In this document: one piece after another, positions 33,920 through 47,301 of the stretch
How positions within the stretch are numbered: position 1 is the stretch's first letter
Layout of the letters: each line of letters starts with the position of its first letter
From: Nemopilema nomurai
Lineage: Eukaryota; Cnidaria; Scyphozoa; Rhizostomeae; Rhizostomatidae
Assembly (NCBI GenBank): GCA_003864495.1
Contig: ML133476.1
Location: 12,802-76,801, forward strand
Direction: 5' to 3'
DNA length: 64,000 nucleotides
The notes under the pieces: generated by a model
Databases searched by the model: none
Seen by the model: only the letters and a program-made list of their open reading frames with translations
Told to the model about the DNA's origin: nothing
Program-made: the position numbers and the translations under genes

Positions 33920-36769
33920 ACCTCTATTTATGTATTTTTTAGGTTTTTATGTTGATAGTATCGGTAATAATTAACCTCATCCTTTACTTTATTAATTGGC
34001 ATTGGCTTTATACTAAGTATCATTAAACACAGTATGGTCGTTGTTTTGCTTTTTTCTACTTTCTGGAATACGATATTAACGAAACCACCTACCTGCGAGT
34101 TTGTCTGTAGAAATGTACAGTGCTTCACGCTCTCTTCGCTGCATCCAAATTTTATGTAGTGCAAAGCTACATGAAAACTTGCCGGCATACCGTTGTTGCT
34201 GCTGCAATTTCACACCAAGTCTTTTCTGAAAACCAAATCATATTCTAGTGTTATGTCTAAACGAAAAAGGTGATGTAATAGATTATCCCACTTGTCATGT
34301 GACAAACGTTATGCCGTCATGATGGATCACAACTCGGCCTTGGATACACAAAGCAATCAATTTCAAAACGTACAGATACCTTTGCTATTCTCGAGTGGTA
34401 TGAGAACAGTGTGCATGTATTTTATTGCTAATCTTAAGTCGGCAGACCTTTTTTATTAATGGATACACTTGCATTCCTACATCTATCTAAATGTAGTCTC
34501 GCTTAAGTGCAAAAAAGATCAAAGCATTAAGATGTTCTATGCATTGATGGATTCATTCTGCGAAGCTATATGCACGAAAATTAGGATTTTAGCTGCTCAA
34601 CATTGTAGCAAGCCCACTACGAAGTTCTAAAAAAGTCATTTGTCATATTATGGTTAACATTATCCTCTTTTCTGGCTCATATTTGTCGAATCCATTTGTA
34701 TACAAGAGTTTTGGTCAGGGAGGGACCCATAACCTGCACTCGTGAACCAAACTGAGATGTATATGTCCTGCCAGTCTCGCCAGCAAAACAAGATATTAGG
34801 GCCTAATCTACGGATGGTCACAACATTAATCGCTAGAAAATATGAGACTACCTACCTCTAGTAACATTTCAATCATGTGGGTAGCGGCACCTGATATCTG
34901 ACTCCACTTTCAGTCTTGGTTCTACGTTGAACACCACTGGAAAGTGGCCTACGATTCGCTCACAATCCACACCACCATGTCATGCAGAACGGCTTGTTGA
35001 ATTTTCTCGACAACATTTTTGGTCCCAAGGGAATACAAACACGCGCATGTACCAAATAAACAATACCTTGATTTGAATCTTGTCTTGCTGAATTTATGAA
35101 AGGGGCTAGCTGGAAGGGGCTAGCTGGAAGGGGCTAGCTGGAAGGGGCTAGCTGGAAGGGGCTAGCTGGAAGGGGCTAGCTGGAAGGGGCTAGCTGGAAG
35201 GGGCTGGCCAGAGGGGGACATCTGCACGGAACCTTGGCTTCCAATTCCATGCGACCATGTTTTTGTGATTTTAAATTGCATAAGTTCAGGGTCTCCCTTT
35301 ATACACGAGTATCAGTTTTTTGCATTTTTAATCTCAGTTTGGGAAGGACGGCGGTAGTCATATAACAGAATATCTAGCTTTTCCCCTAACTCGTGCAATC
35401 CTTGGGTGTGTCTTGGCAAGGGATATGATTTCATAAGACATAGAATCCAAGTAAGATTTTTATACAAGTTTGAATTGCTTAACAAAGATTTTAGATAATT
35501 ATCTTTGCCTTGAGGCTGCTTTGAGGTGGGATTATGGTTGACTGAATTCAAGTAAAAGACGCCACCCAAATGAATCAGCCTACTTTATACAAGATTAGGG
35601 CAAATAATTCTTGATCCAGCTAAACAGTTGAAGTACACATTAAAGGTAAAACTATTTTGTATTTGACTTGCAGGTTTGCCTATAAAATGCATCTTACGTA
35701 CCAGCAAGATTTGCATATGCAGCAGCAGCGGTACCTGAATGGCATCACAACGTCCCAAACTTCTGGATATTTTTTACGGTCGTTAAAAAATCGAGAGCTT
35801 TCGCTGGATCTTTTTAACACAACACCGTTTACAAATTCTAAACATGCCTCATCTCCTATACTGAGATCGGAAGCTAAAATATCAACAGTTTGAAACCTCT
35901 ACAACTCAAAAGGAAAGACCAAGTAATTCAAACATGGGCATAAATGAAAATTTTGGTTCTCGACCTCGAATGTTCAAAACTGATCACTTTAATCTACACA
36001 AGCTGGATAAAAGTGTTCAAAACTGACAATAAGCTATGTTTGTCTCTATATTGGTCAAGTTAATTTATAATACGTATTCTGCACGGCTACAAAAATAGTC
36101 TACATTTAAAGTCATTTCGACGTCATAAAATACAAAGGCAATGCATACACAATTAAATCTACAATATAATAACTAAATCTACAATATAATAACCCAATCT
36201 ACAATATAATTACAGTTAACACAGAAAGATTATTTGTACAATGCGATACATCTTAACACAGTGAAAGTACCTTGGGTCACACTGTATCAAATGCGATTTC
36301 AGAATGTGGCTATCAAAAGAAAGGCACCGACTCGGCAGCAAATAGGCAAATCAAGGATGCACACAACAAGTAATAAATCTGCGGAGGTTGACATTAGAAA
36401 AATATCACGATTACGCAGATGTTTCGAAGCCACTACCAACAGAAAAGGGACAGCTCACCAGAAAAATAAATTCCAGTTAAACCGCTATATCCCGGAACTG
36501 TATTTCATTAAAAAAGTAAGAAAAAAGGGAGCAAACATAATAGGTCATGAGATTGGGGCTCGTTCTATGGACCAAAAGATGTTCATTCCATGAACCTATG
36601 GGGGGCTGGTGCTGTTGATCAATGAAAGATCACTCTGTGGACCTATGAAGTTCATTCTACGAACGCATGAAGTTCATTCTATGGAGCTATTGATACAACC
36701 ATCGTATAACATTATAACAATATTATGCAATTTCTATCAAATTGCGCCAAATTTCGTGTCATTACTCCT
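33920..36769. other. Convergent intergenic region between SWAP70-like and PRODH genes
   Basis: Holds 3' flanks of both genes, the 14-bp minisatellite at 35098-35214, a threefold CTACAATATAATAA motif at about 36160-36210, and GAAGTTCATTCTA-type repeats near 36575-36690. A candidate lone exon-like frame, 35674-35893 (+), is preceded by a fair acceptor (TTTGACTTGCAG) and runs to a stop, but I recognise no protein and find no partner exon. A 119-aa frame at 36234-36593 (+) is likewise unassigned. Confidence 0.45.
35098..35214. repeat. Minisatellite, 14-bp unit, about 8 copies
   Basis: Perfect tandem copies of GGGGCTAGCTGGAA, the last one decaying into GGGGCTGGCCAG. The unit contains the palindrome CTAG/AGCT. 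Confidence 0.95.
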
Positions 36770-39700
36770 TTAAGCGATGCTCGACTGCTCTTTACTGCCT
36801 TTCGGATTAGGGCCGGAGCTAAGGCCCAGCCTCCCTGCTAATTCATTCAATATAATTTTCCTCTCTACCACCGAACGCTGCATCACTGATCTGTTCTCTT
36901 GAGCTCGCCTCGTCAGATAGAGCAAAGTACTGTCTATTGTCCCATACGGCACCGACTTGTATACCTGACAGTTCATTTTCGCTGAAAAATACAAGACGCA
37001 AGTTGGGTTAATTTTTTAGGTCTGTCTTGTGGTTTTTGTGTGCCAAGGGCGTAGCTCACATGATCACCATGCCAAACATTGAAAGGCTATATTTTGTACC
37101 TACCGAGGGCTTCTGTGACGTGGTCACACATTCCATACAGCTGGGCAAAGCAGATGTTGCTGGTGCTGAGATTCATTCCACGTCGCTTGATTCTGCGAAA
37201 ACATGGCAGTTTGTCAGTTTGCTACAGAGTAAACAAGAGGCATCTCTAGGCACTGCTAGATGAGGTGGACTGTGTGATGCTTAATCTAACTGTTACCCTC
37301 ACTTTTATTCACACCCTTTCTCCCACCCTTACCCTTTCTCCTATGCTCAACCTTACTCTTACCATTACCCTTGCACTTTCCCTTTCTGCTAGTCTTACAC
37401 TTAGTCTTACTTTTACTCTTACCATTACCCTTACCACTACCCTTACTTTCACTCTCACCCTTACCTCTACACACCCTTAATTGAAAAGTCGTCACATGAT
37501 TACAATTGAGCCCAGTAACAAATGGACCACCTACGGAGCACAGGAGCACTCACCTGTCCAAAATGTAGCTGATTGTCTCATCGTTGTGACTGGCAATCAT
37601 AAAACCGCCACGATCCTCCTCCACAAGGGGCAGAACAAAGTCGACAACGGAGCGATACATTTCTGCCGTTTTTTCAATTCCGTCGTTTATCGGGTCTTCT
37701 TTTCCTGTCTCTGTTGCAATCCGCCTCTCTTCCACCATGTATGCTCCTCGCACGATTTTAGCTGCAATTTTGAAACCGTTTGCCGTAGCATAGTCGTAAT
37801 CTGCCACTACTCTTCGAAGTGTATCCTGAATCGAAGGGTCGTATTACCACTTCAGTGAAAATGCATATGCAGAGATAGTGTCCAATTACTAAATATTCTA
37901 ATTGGCAATGCATAAAGATATGTCTAGGCTACACTGAAACTTCGTGCGAGTGATTTGATTATATCATAGGAGGGAGCTTACTGGGACTGTTTAAAAGCAA
38001 CCTTGTTCAGCATCTCCATATAGTCAGCCCAGCCTAAATGCTTTTCCTATACGGTCATCGCTGGGCAAACAGCAAAAACCGCCACAGGCTGAAAATTACC
38101 AAGCCACTACCATAATTATGCTTCTAGTGTACGAGGCGCTGTTTGAATTCCACTGTTCGATTAATCATCGCCAATCATGCTTGATCACCCTATCACGAGG
38201 ATCGAGTACAAGGATAAGAGCCCTATCGAACGTGAATCAGCAGCAACATATTTTGCGCCAATCAAGGTTTATCATGACTAACGGAATACAGACCTTTCGG
38301 TAGCACTGATATGTGTTATAGACCATGGCCTTTTCCCCGTTGTACTTCTGCTGCAGGACAAGAACAAAGTACCCCAACGCAGCCTGTATGTACGTTTGCT
38401 CTGCGTCAATCATCAACCTCAGGTCCATTTCGTTGCACATCTGCAAACAGAGAGTAGGCCTAATGAATTCATAGAGAACTTTGTAACGTGCCCTATCTGT
38501 CCTGCGTCCAGCTCTATTTACTGTTTACATCATGCAGAGAGACAAGCTTGACTAATTAAGATTGATGAAGAACACTGTTGTTCAAAATAGCAGTCGGTAC
38601 AAAATGAGCGTTTCATCTTCGAAATTACTAGAGATCGCTATTGAAAGTGTGCAATATCTGTTGCTCAGATTTGCTGACACTAAAGGCACTCTTTATCTGG
38701 AACACCACCAACTTATTCATTATTCAGTAGACAACAACTTTTGATGTCAAATGAAGCTTTTACATCACCCGTGCCAAAACACGCAGGTACTTTAACTTCA
38801 TCATAGCAGTTACTTCCAATTTTGAATTGAACAAGTGCTTTGTGGTACAAAATTTCACAATAGCTAGAAATAGCGGGATTTTCATTGTGTCAGCTTTTGG
38901 TCAATTTCTGACGTTTGCATATTCTGAGCAGTGTCGGACGATAAAGTAATTCATCTAAGCAAAAACTGATTCCGTTACATCTAGCTATTGTAAATTAGAA
39001 TTTAAAGGTGATTTGAAAGGTGATTTTGAAAATAAATCAGTCTTTATATTCTGCTGGTGAGTTGATTGATGGATTTAGAAACAGTTCCAGATACTCTGAA
39101 TATAACATAAATGAAATTTCCAGCTAAGGTCTTTCTGTGACTTTGGTGAAATGACCCATTATGACAAATCGACCAATTTATGACGAAGAAGACAATTTGA
39201 AAGGAAAGCTACTTGATTTTATTAAACTAACCTTGGCAAGCTGGTCAAATCTCTTCATGGCAATTCTTAACTGGTTGTTTTGAGTTTCACTGAAACTTGG
39301 TATATTTATATCCTAAAAAATAAAGCTTTCATTTTGAAGTGTGGGGAACAGGGGGAGATTCGTTGGCTACAGAGCAAATGAAAGAAGAAACATATTCATT
39401 AATAAGCATAATTACAAAATGAGTTAATTAGGTGCAACTTGGTATTAAACATCCAATTTTTACTAACTAAAGGCCACAGCTGATAGAAAAAAATTGTCTT
39501 TACTCTGAATCTAGTAAGAGACGGTGTGAGTGAACGCTGATTGGTCATAAGACAGCCAATAATACACTTTCACAACCTCTAACATGGTTTTCAATTGCAA
39601 ACTGGCTACGTAGTTTGTAAGTTATCTGCTATTTGCCGATGCCTGCATACTCAAAGACAGTGAGGTGCCCGCACAATTTAGATTGGGGGCGCCCAGAAAA

Positions 39701-42700
39701 AAGCGACCAACTATACTTAATTGAACAACTATACTTATTTGACCAACTTTCTCTCCATAGAAAATTTGTTTAACAGTTTCAAATTTGGTCAAAGAACCCA
39801 ATTAACGTCACGTTCCTCAATGCATGACAAACTTTCTGGTTGTTTCCTAGACTTTGGGCACATCCTTGCTCCAAGGAGTGTCGATCAAAAAAGTACTTAA
39901 AATATGAAGAACCAAGATTTCATTTCGCCGGGCAATTTCAAAGCAGATGGGTTCCTACTCAATCTTTCCTGATCAGGTTTTCAGAGCTTGAATGTTTTCA
40001 GACTAAAGTTCTTTTTCCCAGCATACATAGAAGGCAGTGATACAGAACAAAGGAAATAGTGGAAACAGCCAAGAACAAAACCTGGTAGCTTTCTGTCTTC
40101 AGCAATTCCCCCATTCTTCTTATGTCCCACTCTGGTGGCTCTTTGTGACTGTACTCATATCCAATCAACTCTTTGTTCATTGACACCTGAAAAATAAAAG
40201 TCTAGTATCAGCAAGCAAAAATGAAAGAAATTAACCATGGCGTAGTTTTTCGTTGTAAAATGTGTTCACATCTACTGTCCATCGGCTGTTGCTCTAATAT
40301 ACCTTAATTATGATGCTGCCTGTGTCTGAAAATGGGAAAGAGGTAACTATGTAATGGCTACCAAGCTGGTCGACCCTTGGTCAGTAAACGATGAGTCAGT
40401 AAACTTCAAATGGACTAGAATATACAGTAAGCAGACTTTCTCTACAAACTTTCAGATACTGCTATAACATTTATTGCTTATGCGTTTCCCTTCAGCAGCG
40501 CCGAGAGGAGGCATTCGGCAAGTCAAATAAGTAGATAACATGATCAAAAGTTCCGGGAAAGCTGCTTGTGGCAACGAAAACATTAATAAATGGCTTCGAA
40601 CCAAAATTGCAAACTTAAAAACTAATTAAAATGAGTTATTTTAACTTTATGGTCACATTTTAAATAAATTATTGGCGCAGTAACTATAGATTTAAATATA
40701 AGTCTTTTCCTAAACCATTGCCGATCTACTCTGATTTAAGAATGACTCTTCTGCCAAAAAATATTTAGACCAAAAGCTTCTTGGAAGTAGCTGTGTCATT
40801 TGCGGGGTATTCCTATGACACCCTTTCCTACACCTAATCTGATTGAACACCAACTTATTAACTGAAATCAAAGACCAGTTTCTTATCAGAAAAACCAATT
40901 GCATGCATTTAAGTTGTAAAACGGAAAGCAAATAGTAAGCAGACACGAATGTAAATTAAGTTTTACTCACAAGAAGTTCTGGCTCACACAGCGCCGTTAA
41001 TTTGAGTTGGGAAAAGCCACCTTTTTCCAGCTTGTCTACATGTAAATGTGGGAAATCATGGTTAGGGTTTAATCGTAAAACAAATAAAAATGTGTGTGAG
41101 CCTTTTAAGAAACCACTCGCAGCCCCGTGTGATAAAGGGTTACTTTATCATCGAATATCCTACGATGCCTGCCAAAAGTGTTGGAACACTAACGGCAATT
41201 CTCTGACTCGCGTTCATTCATTCCCCATCACCCGACACAACGCCCCACCCAAGATTCACTGCATGCTATTCTTTGTTACGTACATTGTTTCAGGGGAAGG
41301 AGTGGGGTTAACAACCATTGATGCGTCAAAGAAATGAAAAATACAAAAACCAGAGAAAATACTGAGGAGTTGCAAGAGCTTTTGGCAGGCCCTGTAGGTT
41401 GTTAATGAAGAATTGAGTGATTCTGAGGCAATGCTAACCTAAACTCTAGATCAAATGTCAGCTTACAGAGAAGGAGAAGGTAACAGAAACAAATGACGTA
41501 AAACCGAGAGTTTGGGCAGATGTGATGGACAAGATAAAGACTCTAAGTTTAACAAAACCTACTTGTCATATCAATGCATCCTTTGACGATGTCAGTGTTC
41601 TTTTCCCATATTTCCAAGCTGAAATGAAGAAAAAGCAGACAGTGCTTAGTAAGAAATGACTTAGTAAGAAAAATCATATATCGAACAAGCAAAAAAAGTA
41701 GAAATTAATTGATTAAATAATGGGTCAAGTGAATGTATAGGTCAGCGGGATAGGCAATAGACATGTAAAGTAAGCTCTATCGCCATTATGTAACTCAACA
41801 AGTGGTTACATCGTTAAATAAAGGAGTTTCTGCAGCAAACTAATCCAAGAGATACTTACCCAAGCTTCCAGTCATCTTCGTTTGAAGCAGTTGTTTCGAT
41901 GGGGATGCAAAGCATAGAACGAATTCCAGCACTCCTTAATTTAGTGACATTCTTTTCCAGAACTGGTATTGATTCGCCCCCAGCAAACTGTCCATAAAAT
42001 GTTGATCTTAAAACCGCATCGAATAATCGCTGTCCAACTAACTTCTTCGTTGCCTTTAAAATCTAAGAATTAGGGTGAGAGGGATTTTTAAATTTGTCTT
42101 TATGAAAGTCCTATCTCAAAAATGCCATCGGATGCAGTAGCTGGGAATAGAGGGTGACAGCCTTGGTAACAATTTCAATGGTCCATTCCCATTGAAATTC
42201 AGAACCAGTGCAGAGAGGGTATTAGCCCCCATGATTGGGGGGGGGGGGAGAAAGTTGATGCTAAATGCTGGCCATGCCCTGTTGCTGTGAGTATAAATTC
42301 TTCAATGTTTATATATACCGTACGTATTTTAGGTCCCGTATGTAATCTTATATACACGTGTTTTGTTGTTGTCGTCGTTGTATTTCTTGGGTAGGTGGTT
42401 GGGAGATGGATAATCATGGATATCTTGCTATGATCGACATCATTACACATTTGCCTATTTAAATATTGAAAAGGCAACATTAAAGCAGATCTCAATAACA
42501 AAACATTGTCTCTTAGAATTTAAATCCCAGAATCTCATCTGTTGTCTAATCAATCCAAGAATGAACGAAGGGGTGGAGGTTTGGTTGGTGGTGCACAAGG
42601 CATTTTGTGCTCGTTGCTGAAACAGGTGCTGAAGAAAATCACAAGAACAATGTGAAAAAGTGTTGTTGACAAAGAGCACAATAGAGGTAGCAATAATACC

Positions 42701-45700
42701 AGATCTCCAGGAAACAAGCATTAGTAACAAGGATGGGGATACTGAGCAAATTTTAAGGTAGCACACTATCAGGAAAGTATGCAATAGGAAATGGTACGAG
42801 ACAAGAGGTGTCAGCAGAGTAAGATAAGATGAACAGAGCAATTGTGAACTGGAAATTTTCCAAGAAGCCCAGAAGGAAGATTAAATCTGTTTATCTCTAT
42901 CTGTGGACGGGGGTTTAAAGCTTCTCTGTTGTAGGTTGGGAAGCAGAGTGGAGTGCAAAGGAAATAGCCTCAAATTGCGAACTGCTAACATCAAATTGCA
43001 GGATAGCAAAAAGAAAAACCAGTATAGCAAGATTAGAAGTTTTCAATGGCCACAGGGGAGCGAATTCAGTGAAACATTTGAGTGAATCATCACAGGTATT
43101 ACCAATTGCACCAATCAATGTTGGGTGGGTAGCAAGGTTGAATTCGATTGGATATCACATCTAAGAGAGCAGTGGAGGAAGTTTGTGTCTACCAAAGTTA
43201 GGAAAGGTCACTGGGGAGAAGGTGTTAGGAAGAACTGTCCCTTCGATTTCAATACAGCAGACCAGCAAAAAAGTAAGAATGAAATAGAGACGGGGGAGTG
43301 CTCTACAAGTCCAGAATGGCTTTTGAGAGTGGATGTATTTCAATCAGCAAGCACCCTCAAAAGCAATAGGAAGTTTGAAAAGGAAGAAGGAAACGACGAT
43401 GTTTCGACAATCCAAAGCAAAGTAGAAGCAGGATTGCCAGATTTAAAATTTCAAAATATGACAATTTATGAAAATAATTATGCCAAATGAGGCTAAAATA
43501 TGCCAAACTCAAAAATCCGCCTCAGAGGCATTAAATAGCTGCGGAGAAGATCATGGAAAGAAAAAATTTGGTGTTATGCAACTGTTTCTTAAGACACCGT
43601 ACCAAAAAATTCTATCTTTAGCATAGATTATATATCAACAATTAACATTAGATTAATAAAGCATAATGAGAAGGAGGGGAATACTAAATTGTTTAATAAT
43701 TGTCAATAATAGATATGTCATAATTATCTTCATCATAGTGGCCTTTCCATTTTGCCCCTTTAGAATATTTACTAAAGCTCATTGCTACATACAATCGGCA
43801 GGCCTACAAGATAATTCGCTGATATTCAAACCTTCAGTGTGTGCCGCTCGATCTGAATTTATAGCAATTTGACCAAAGAGCTTTTTAATAAAGACATTTA
43901 AGGGAATCGTAGGGTCAAAACACTTGGTTAAAATGGAAGTGTTAGTTTAATCAAAACAGAATTCCTGCTTATATCTAACAGCGGAATACCAAGCGGTGAT
44001 CAGATCACGACTCATACATTGATGCAAAGCCCCGGCCAAACAAGCGCAACATTTCGTCCAACAAGTCCCAACAATGTTGTGTATAAATGTTGGGCTGGTT
44101 TGGCCACCCATGTTGGACGATGTTGGATGATGTTGAGTGAAGTTTGACTTTGATAAATTTGATCAACGCTGGTTTAACAAGGAATAGTGGTCTGGTCTAG
44201 TGCGCCCTTTCTCGTTGTGGTGTAAATCCTTTGTGCTCATTTGAAATAACTTGACAGACTGGAAACTAGGCCCGTGGAACCAAACTGTCGGATACAATCC
44301 AAGATACTCAGTAGAGTGTGCAGGAATTTTTGAAATGATGATTAGTACGAACGGAGATTCTTCATTATATGAGGAGAATATTCTTTGAACAATATTCTGA
44401 AGTTCAAGACAGTCTGCACATACGATTTGGAAGTAAGGCAAGCTCCATCAACCAATAAACTATTTGGTAGTCACCAGGGGCGTAGAGAGGGGGGGGGGTA
44501 AACGGCGCAAAAGTCCAGGGCCCGCAAAAAATATAGGTCTTGCAGTTAAATATTTCGACTGCGGCGCAAAAGGTCTGACCCTGGTAGTCACATGCCACAA
44601 CACTTTCAAAGTCTATTTCTTGATTGTGAAGGCTTTGACACCGCGGCGATTATCGTCAGCGCGCTGGATGTCCATGACAGCCAATAAAGGCAGTACTATA
44701 ATTACCAGGCTTCTTCACAAGGCCTAATTTCTTTGCAATTAGAGTCCCTGCCTGAAAGATCGTAAACTTTCCAAAGCCAGTTGGCAATATGACGAAGGTG
44801 TTTCTCTACAAACCACATTTTAGTGCCATTCACGGCTTTAAGTTCCACAACGCGTGGAAATTTGACTATATTCTGAGACGCGGCCCTCATGTGCATCTCA
44901 AAATGAATTATGACCCCCTAGTTCATCAGGTTGCCGTTACGTGATTTAGGACTGCTAGGTGGATTTGGACGCCTCTTGACGACAGCGAACGAGAAAAGAT
45001 TCGACACTTGGATAGTGCGCGCATTTTTGTAACTTTCTGGAGCGCGGGTTCAGACTCTTTGTTTTGGTAGATCTCGATATTTACAATATTCAAAGTTTAT
45101 TCTCGTACATGAAATCATCGTTATGTTAATATATTTGTTTGGGTTCATATCATGATCCACTCAGGCAGGAACCGGCATAATCAGTTCGTGCTTGTTTATT
45201 TTGCAAAGCCAAATAAATGCTCGATGATTGAAAGAGCCGGCATGTACACGCGATTCCAACTACCTTCCTCACTTCCTCCGCCATTTTTAACGTATCAGCC
45301 CCTTCCTAATCAACGATCCCTGGATTCTTCAAAACCAATGCTGACCCGAGAAGGGGGCAGGGGACTCTCCCCGTTGCAGCAGCCTAGCCCACCCGTCGGG
45401 TTACCCTGGGTACCAGAGCCGCAAAAATTAAAATTAAAAAATAACGAGTGTTAAAATTAAAAAAATAATGCCAGGGTACCGTCGGGTATACAGAAAAAGA
45501 ACTTTTTTGAGAGCATTTTGTTATAGAAGTAAGTCTAAACAAAAAGAGTTACTCCAGCTCAAATTAGCCGCCGTTCCTTGTTAGCCAAATCCATTTCTTG
45601 CCACAATGTTGCGTTTGTGCGTTTTCTGAGAACTGGGATCCGTGTTATCTTTCCGATTTTGTCTGTGACGCAGGCAACTATTGCCTAGCCCCGCTGGTGT

Positions 45701-46146
45701 TGCCCCGCTGGCGGAGGATTGCTAGACTGCTGTTTATACCCTTAAACTTGGATCGAGAAACTGCAACAAATGTGAGGAAGAGACTCAGGCTATTATGACC
45801 AGGCAAGTCATCAGAAAGGCAGGTAGAGATTAAACGTTACTAGGCCGAATCGAAATGCACATATTCAGCGACGAAAAAGTATAGCTTAAGATAGCGGCTT
45901 TTTACTTACGCCCTCGCTGTGGTCAACAAAAGTTTCGATTGATGAAATCCTCAAAATAAGCCAAGCTCGTAACAATTCGAAGTTTGTTTTCAACTGCAAC
46001 GACACAAGTTTTCCAGTAGCAGGAATGTCTTTTGCCGATGCTGCACTCACTGCTTTCGCCGTTCTCGCAGTTTGCCGAAACTTTCTACAGACCAATCGCC
46101 TTGATAAAGACATGGGACCGTCATTCAGAATCCTCGAGGAAAGCAT
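36770..46146 (-). CDS. PRODH: Proline dehydrogenase, mitochondrial, ten exons
   Basis: FAD enzyme that oxidises proline to pyrroline-5-carboxylate in mitochondria. Exons on the minus strand: 46146-45910, 42062-41860, 41618-41563, 41035-40971, 40186-40082, 39312-39232, 38440-38294, 37825-37554, 37192-37104 and 36981-36770. All are GT-AG; the total of 1,467 bp closes exactly to 488 aa with matching phases. Exon 1 encodes an Arg/Ser/Ala-rich presequence, then LKTNFELLRAWLILRISS. Family blocks follow in order: STFYGQFAGGES, LDWKLG junction region, GGFSQLKLTAL, MDLRLMIDAEQTYIQ, YNTYQCYRK, AAKIVRGAYMVEER, MIASHNDETI, ICFAQLYGMCDHVT, VYKSVPYG and YLTRRAQENRSVMQ. The last block holds the Arg pair that binds the substrate carboxylate in this family. 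Intron 1 is 3.8 kb. Convergent with the SWAP70-like gene. The shorter length than human PRODH (600 aa) reflects a compact N-terminus. Confidence 0.95.
37285..37480. repeat. Degenerate CTTACC/CCCTTA pyrimidine tract
   Basis: About 195 bp of imperfect hexamers (CCCTTACC, ACTCTTACC, ACTTTCCC) on the plus strand, within the penultimate-but-one intron of the proline dehydrogenase gene. It superficially resembles telomeric CCCTAA but the units differ. Confidence 0.75.
38820..38998. mobile_element. Fold-back MITE, compact copy (family A)
   Basis: The left arm CACAATAGCTAGAAATAGCG and the right-arm complement of CTAGCTATTGTAAATT flank a core including TGTCAGCTTTTGGTCAATTT. Similar sequence occurs at 56120-56520 and 58180-58310. 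It lies in a PRODH intron. Confidence 0.55.
42063..45909. other. PRODH intron 1 (3.8 kb)
   Basis: Contains G homopolymers at about 42237-42249 and 44490-44500, and a CAACATT/AATGTTG self-complementary repeat at about 44040-44150. There are several unassigned frames, the longest being 43125-43490 (+, 121 aa; charged, no known family) and 42455-42841 (-, 128 aa). No nested gene is convincing. Confidence 0.5.
44045..44150. repeat. Self-complementary CAACATT/AATGTTG repeat
   Basis: Blocks such as CGTCCAACAAGTCCCAACAATG followed by complementary ATGTTGGGCTGG and ATGTTGGACGATGTTGG fold on each other. No terminal repeats or target duplication were found. Confidence 0.4.
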
Positions 46147-47301
46147 ATTTCTTTTCCCTTTGATAGCAAGGCACGGAGTTCGTCAATAAAGGCCGTGTTT
46201 TGAACGCATTGATCCGGCAGACTCGTCAGACCGGTTTTGGCAGATAAGCCCAATGATATGTCACGTGACGCGCGAAGAATGCTAGACCAATCGTGCTAGA
46301 CCCATGACGTGTTTTCAGGACATGCTATTGTTGGTCGAATTAACAAACAATGGCAGCCACTTGTTTACACAAAATGCAGAGATTCCTTAAAACAGCAGGC
46401 CCGTTGAAACTGAGGGGGGATTGGGGAGAGTGTTGGGGGAGGGGATGACAGAGAAGGAGCACAAATGTCAGCCCAATTATTTTCCGACGGCAGTGACTTT
46501 GATTGGAATAAGACGTCGTGTTCATATTGAATTCGGTATCCTAAATTGATTTGCAAATCTCTTTATTCAGACCGCGTGTATTCTATTACATTTGTGTATT
46601 CTACAATATCATATAAAAGTACTACAATATAAAATAAAACATAATCCAAAAACCTAAGATACATAATGATCAACATGGAAACATAAGTCAACCTTGATAA
46701 CGAAGTCGAAATTGAATTCCAGATATCTTCCCAAAGTTATAAGAGGCTCTGATTCCCCGTACAAAGAGGTGTAATACTGCTAATTCTAGGCCTTCCTCTC
46801 TAGTCCATTCGTTTTATTTTCCTTACCCAATCACTCTCGGTAATCTGTAATTTTCCTTGCTCGTTCCGCATTTTTGTATCACGTGTATTAGGATAATCTT
46901 TGCATTATTGTGAGTAACTTCATACCTACGTCAATTATCAGCATGTTAAGTAGATCGCCATAGCAACCACGTATTTTAGGATATCACGCTACCCCACCCC
47001 GCTCGTCACTAAGTAGATTACTTCCTTTTACCGTTTCATTTACGAATGTCCATTTTTTAGTTCAGTATATATCTGAGCCCCGTGCCTCATTCGAGAGGAA
47101 GAATTATGGAAAAGTAGCAGCAAGCGAAAGGAGTTTAGGCATGCGCCGTTTTAGGGCAAGATGCTTGTGAAAGATTTTGCTCTTAGTCGTGTTGAGACAT
47201 TCATAGGAGATATATAAGTTTTGAAAGACCTCTGGGATAGTTCTTGAGAAAGATTATGCCCATGTCACGTGTTGTTTATTATGCCGTTGTTAGCATGCAA
47301 G
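46147..47301. other. Upstream region of PRODH
   Basis: Promoter and 5' UTR of PRODH should be at the left edge. No other gene is seen here; short frames at 46340-46556 (-) are low-complexity Pro/Ser-rich and not credible. Confidence 0.5.

Noticed and set aside
37286..37549. 87-aa Lys/Gly/Ser-rich minus frame
   Set aside because: Translation of the CTTACC pyrimidine tract inside a PRODH intron.
43125..43490. 121-aa plus frame in PRODH intron 1 as a nested gene
   Set aside because: No recognised domain, no splice partners and no promoter evidence; left as unassigned.
44475..44600. Possible transposon end CCAGGGGCGTAGAGAGG with poly-G
   Set aside because: No inverted partner or duplicated flank could be located.
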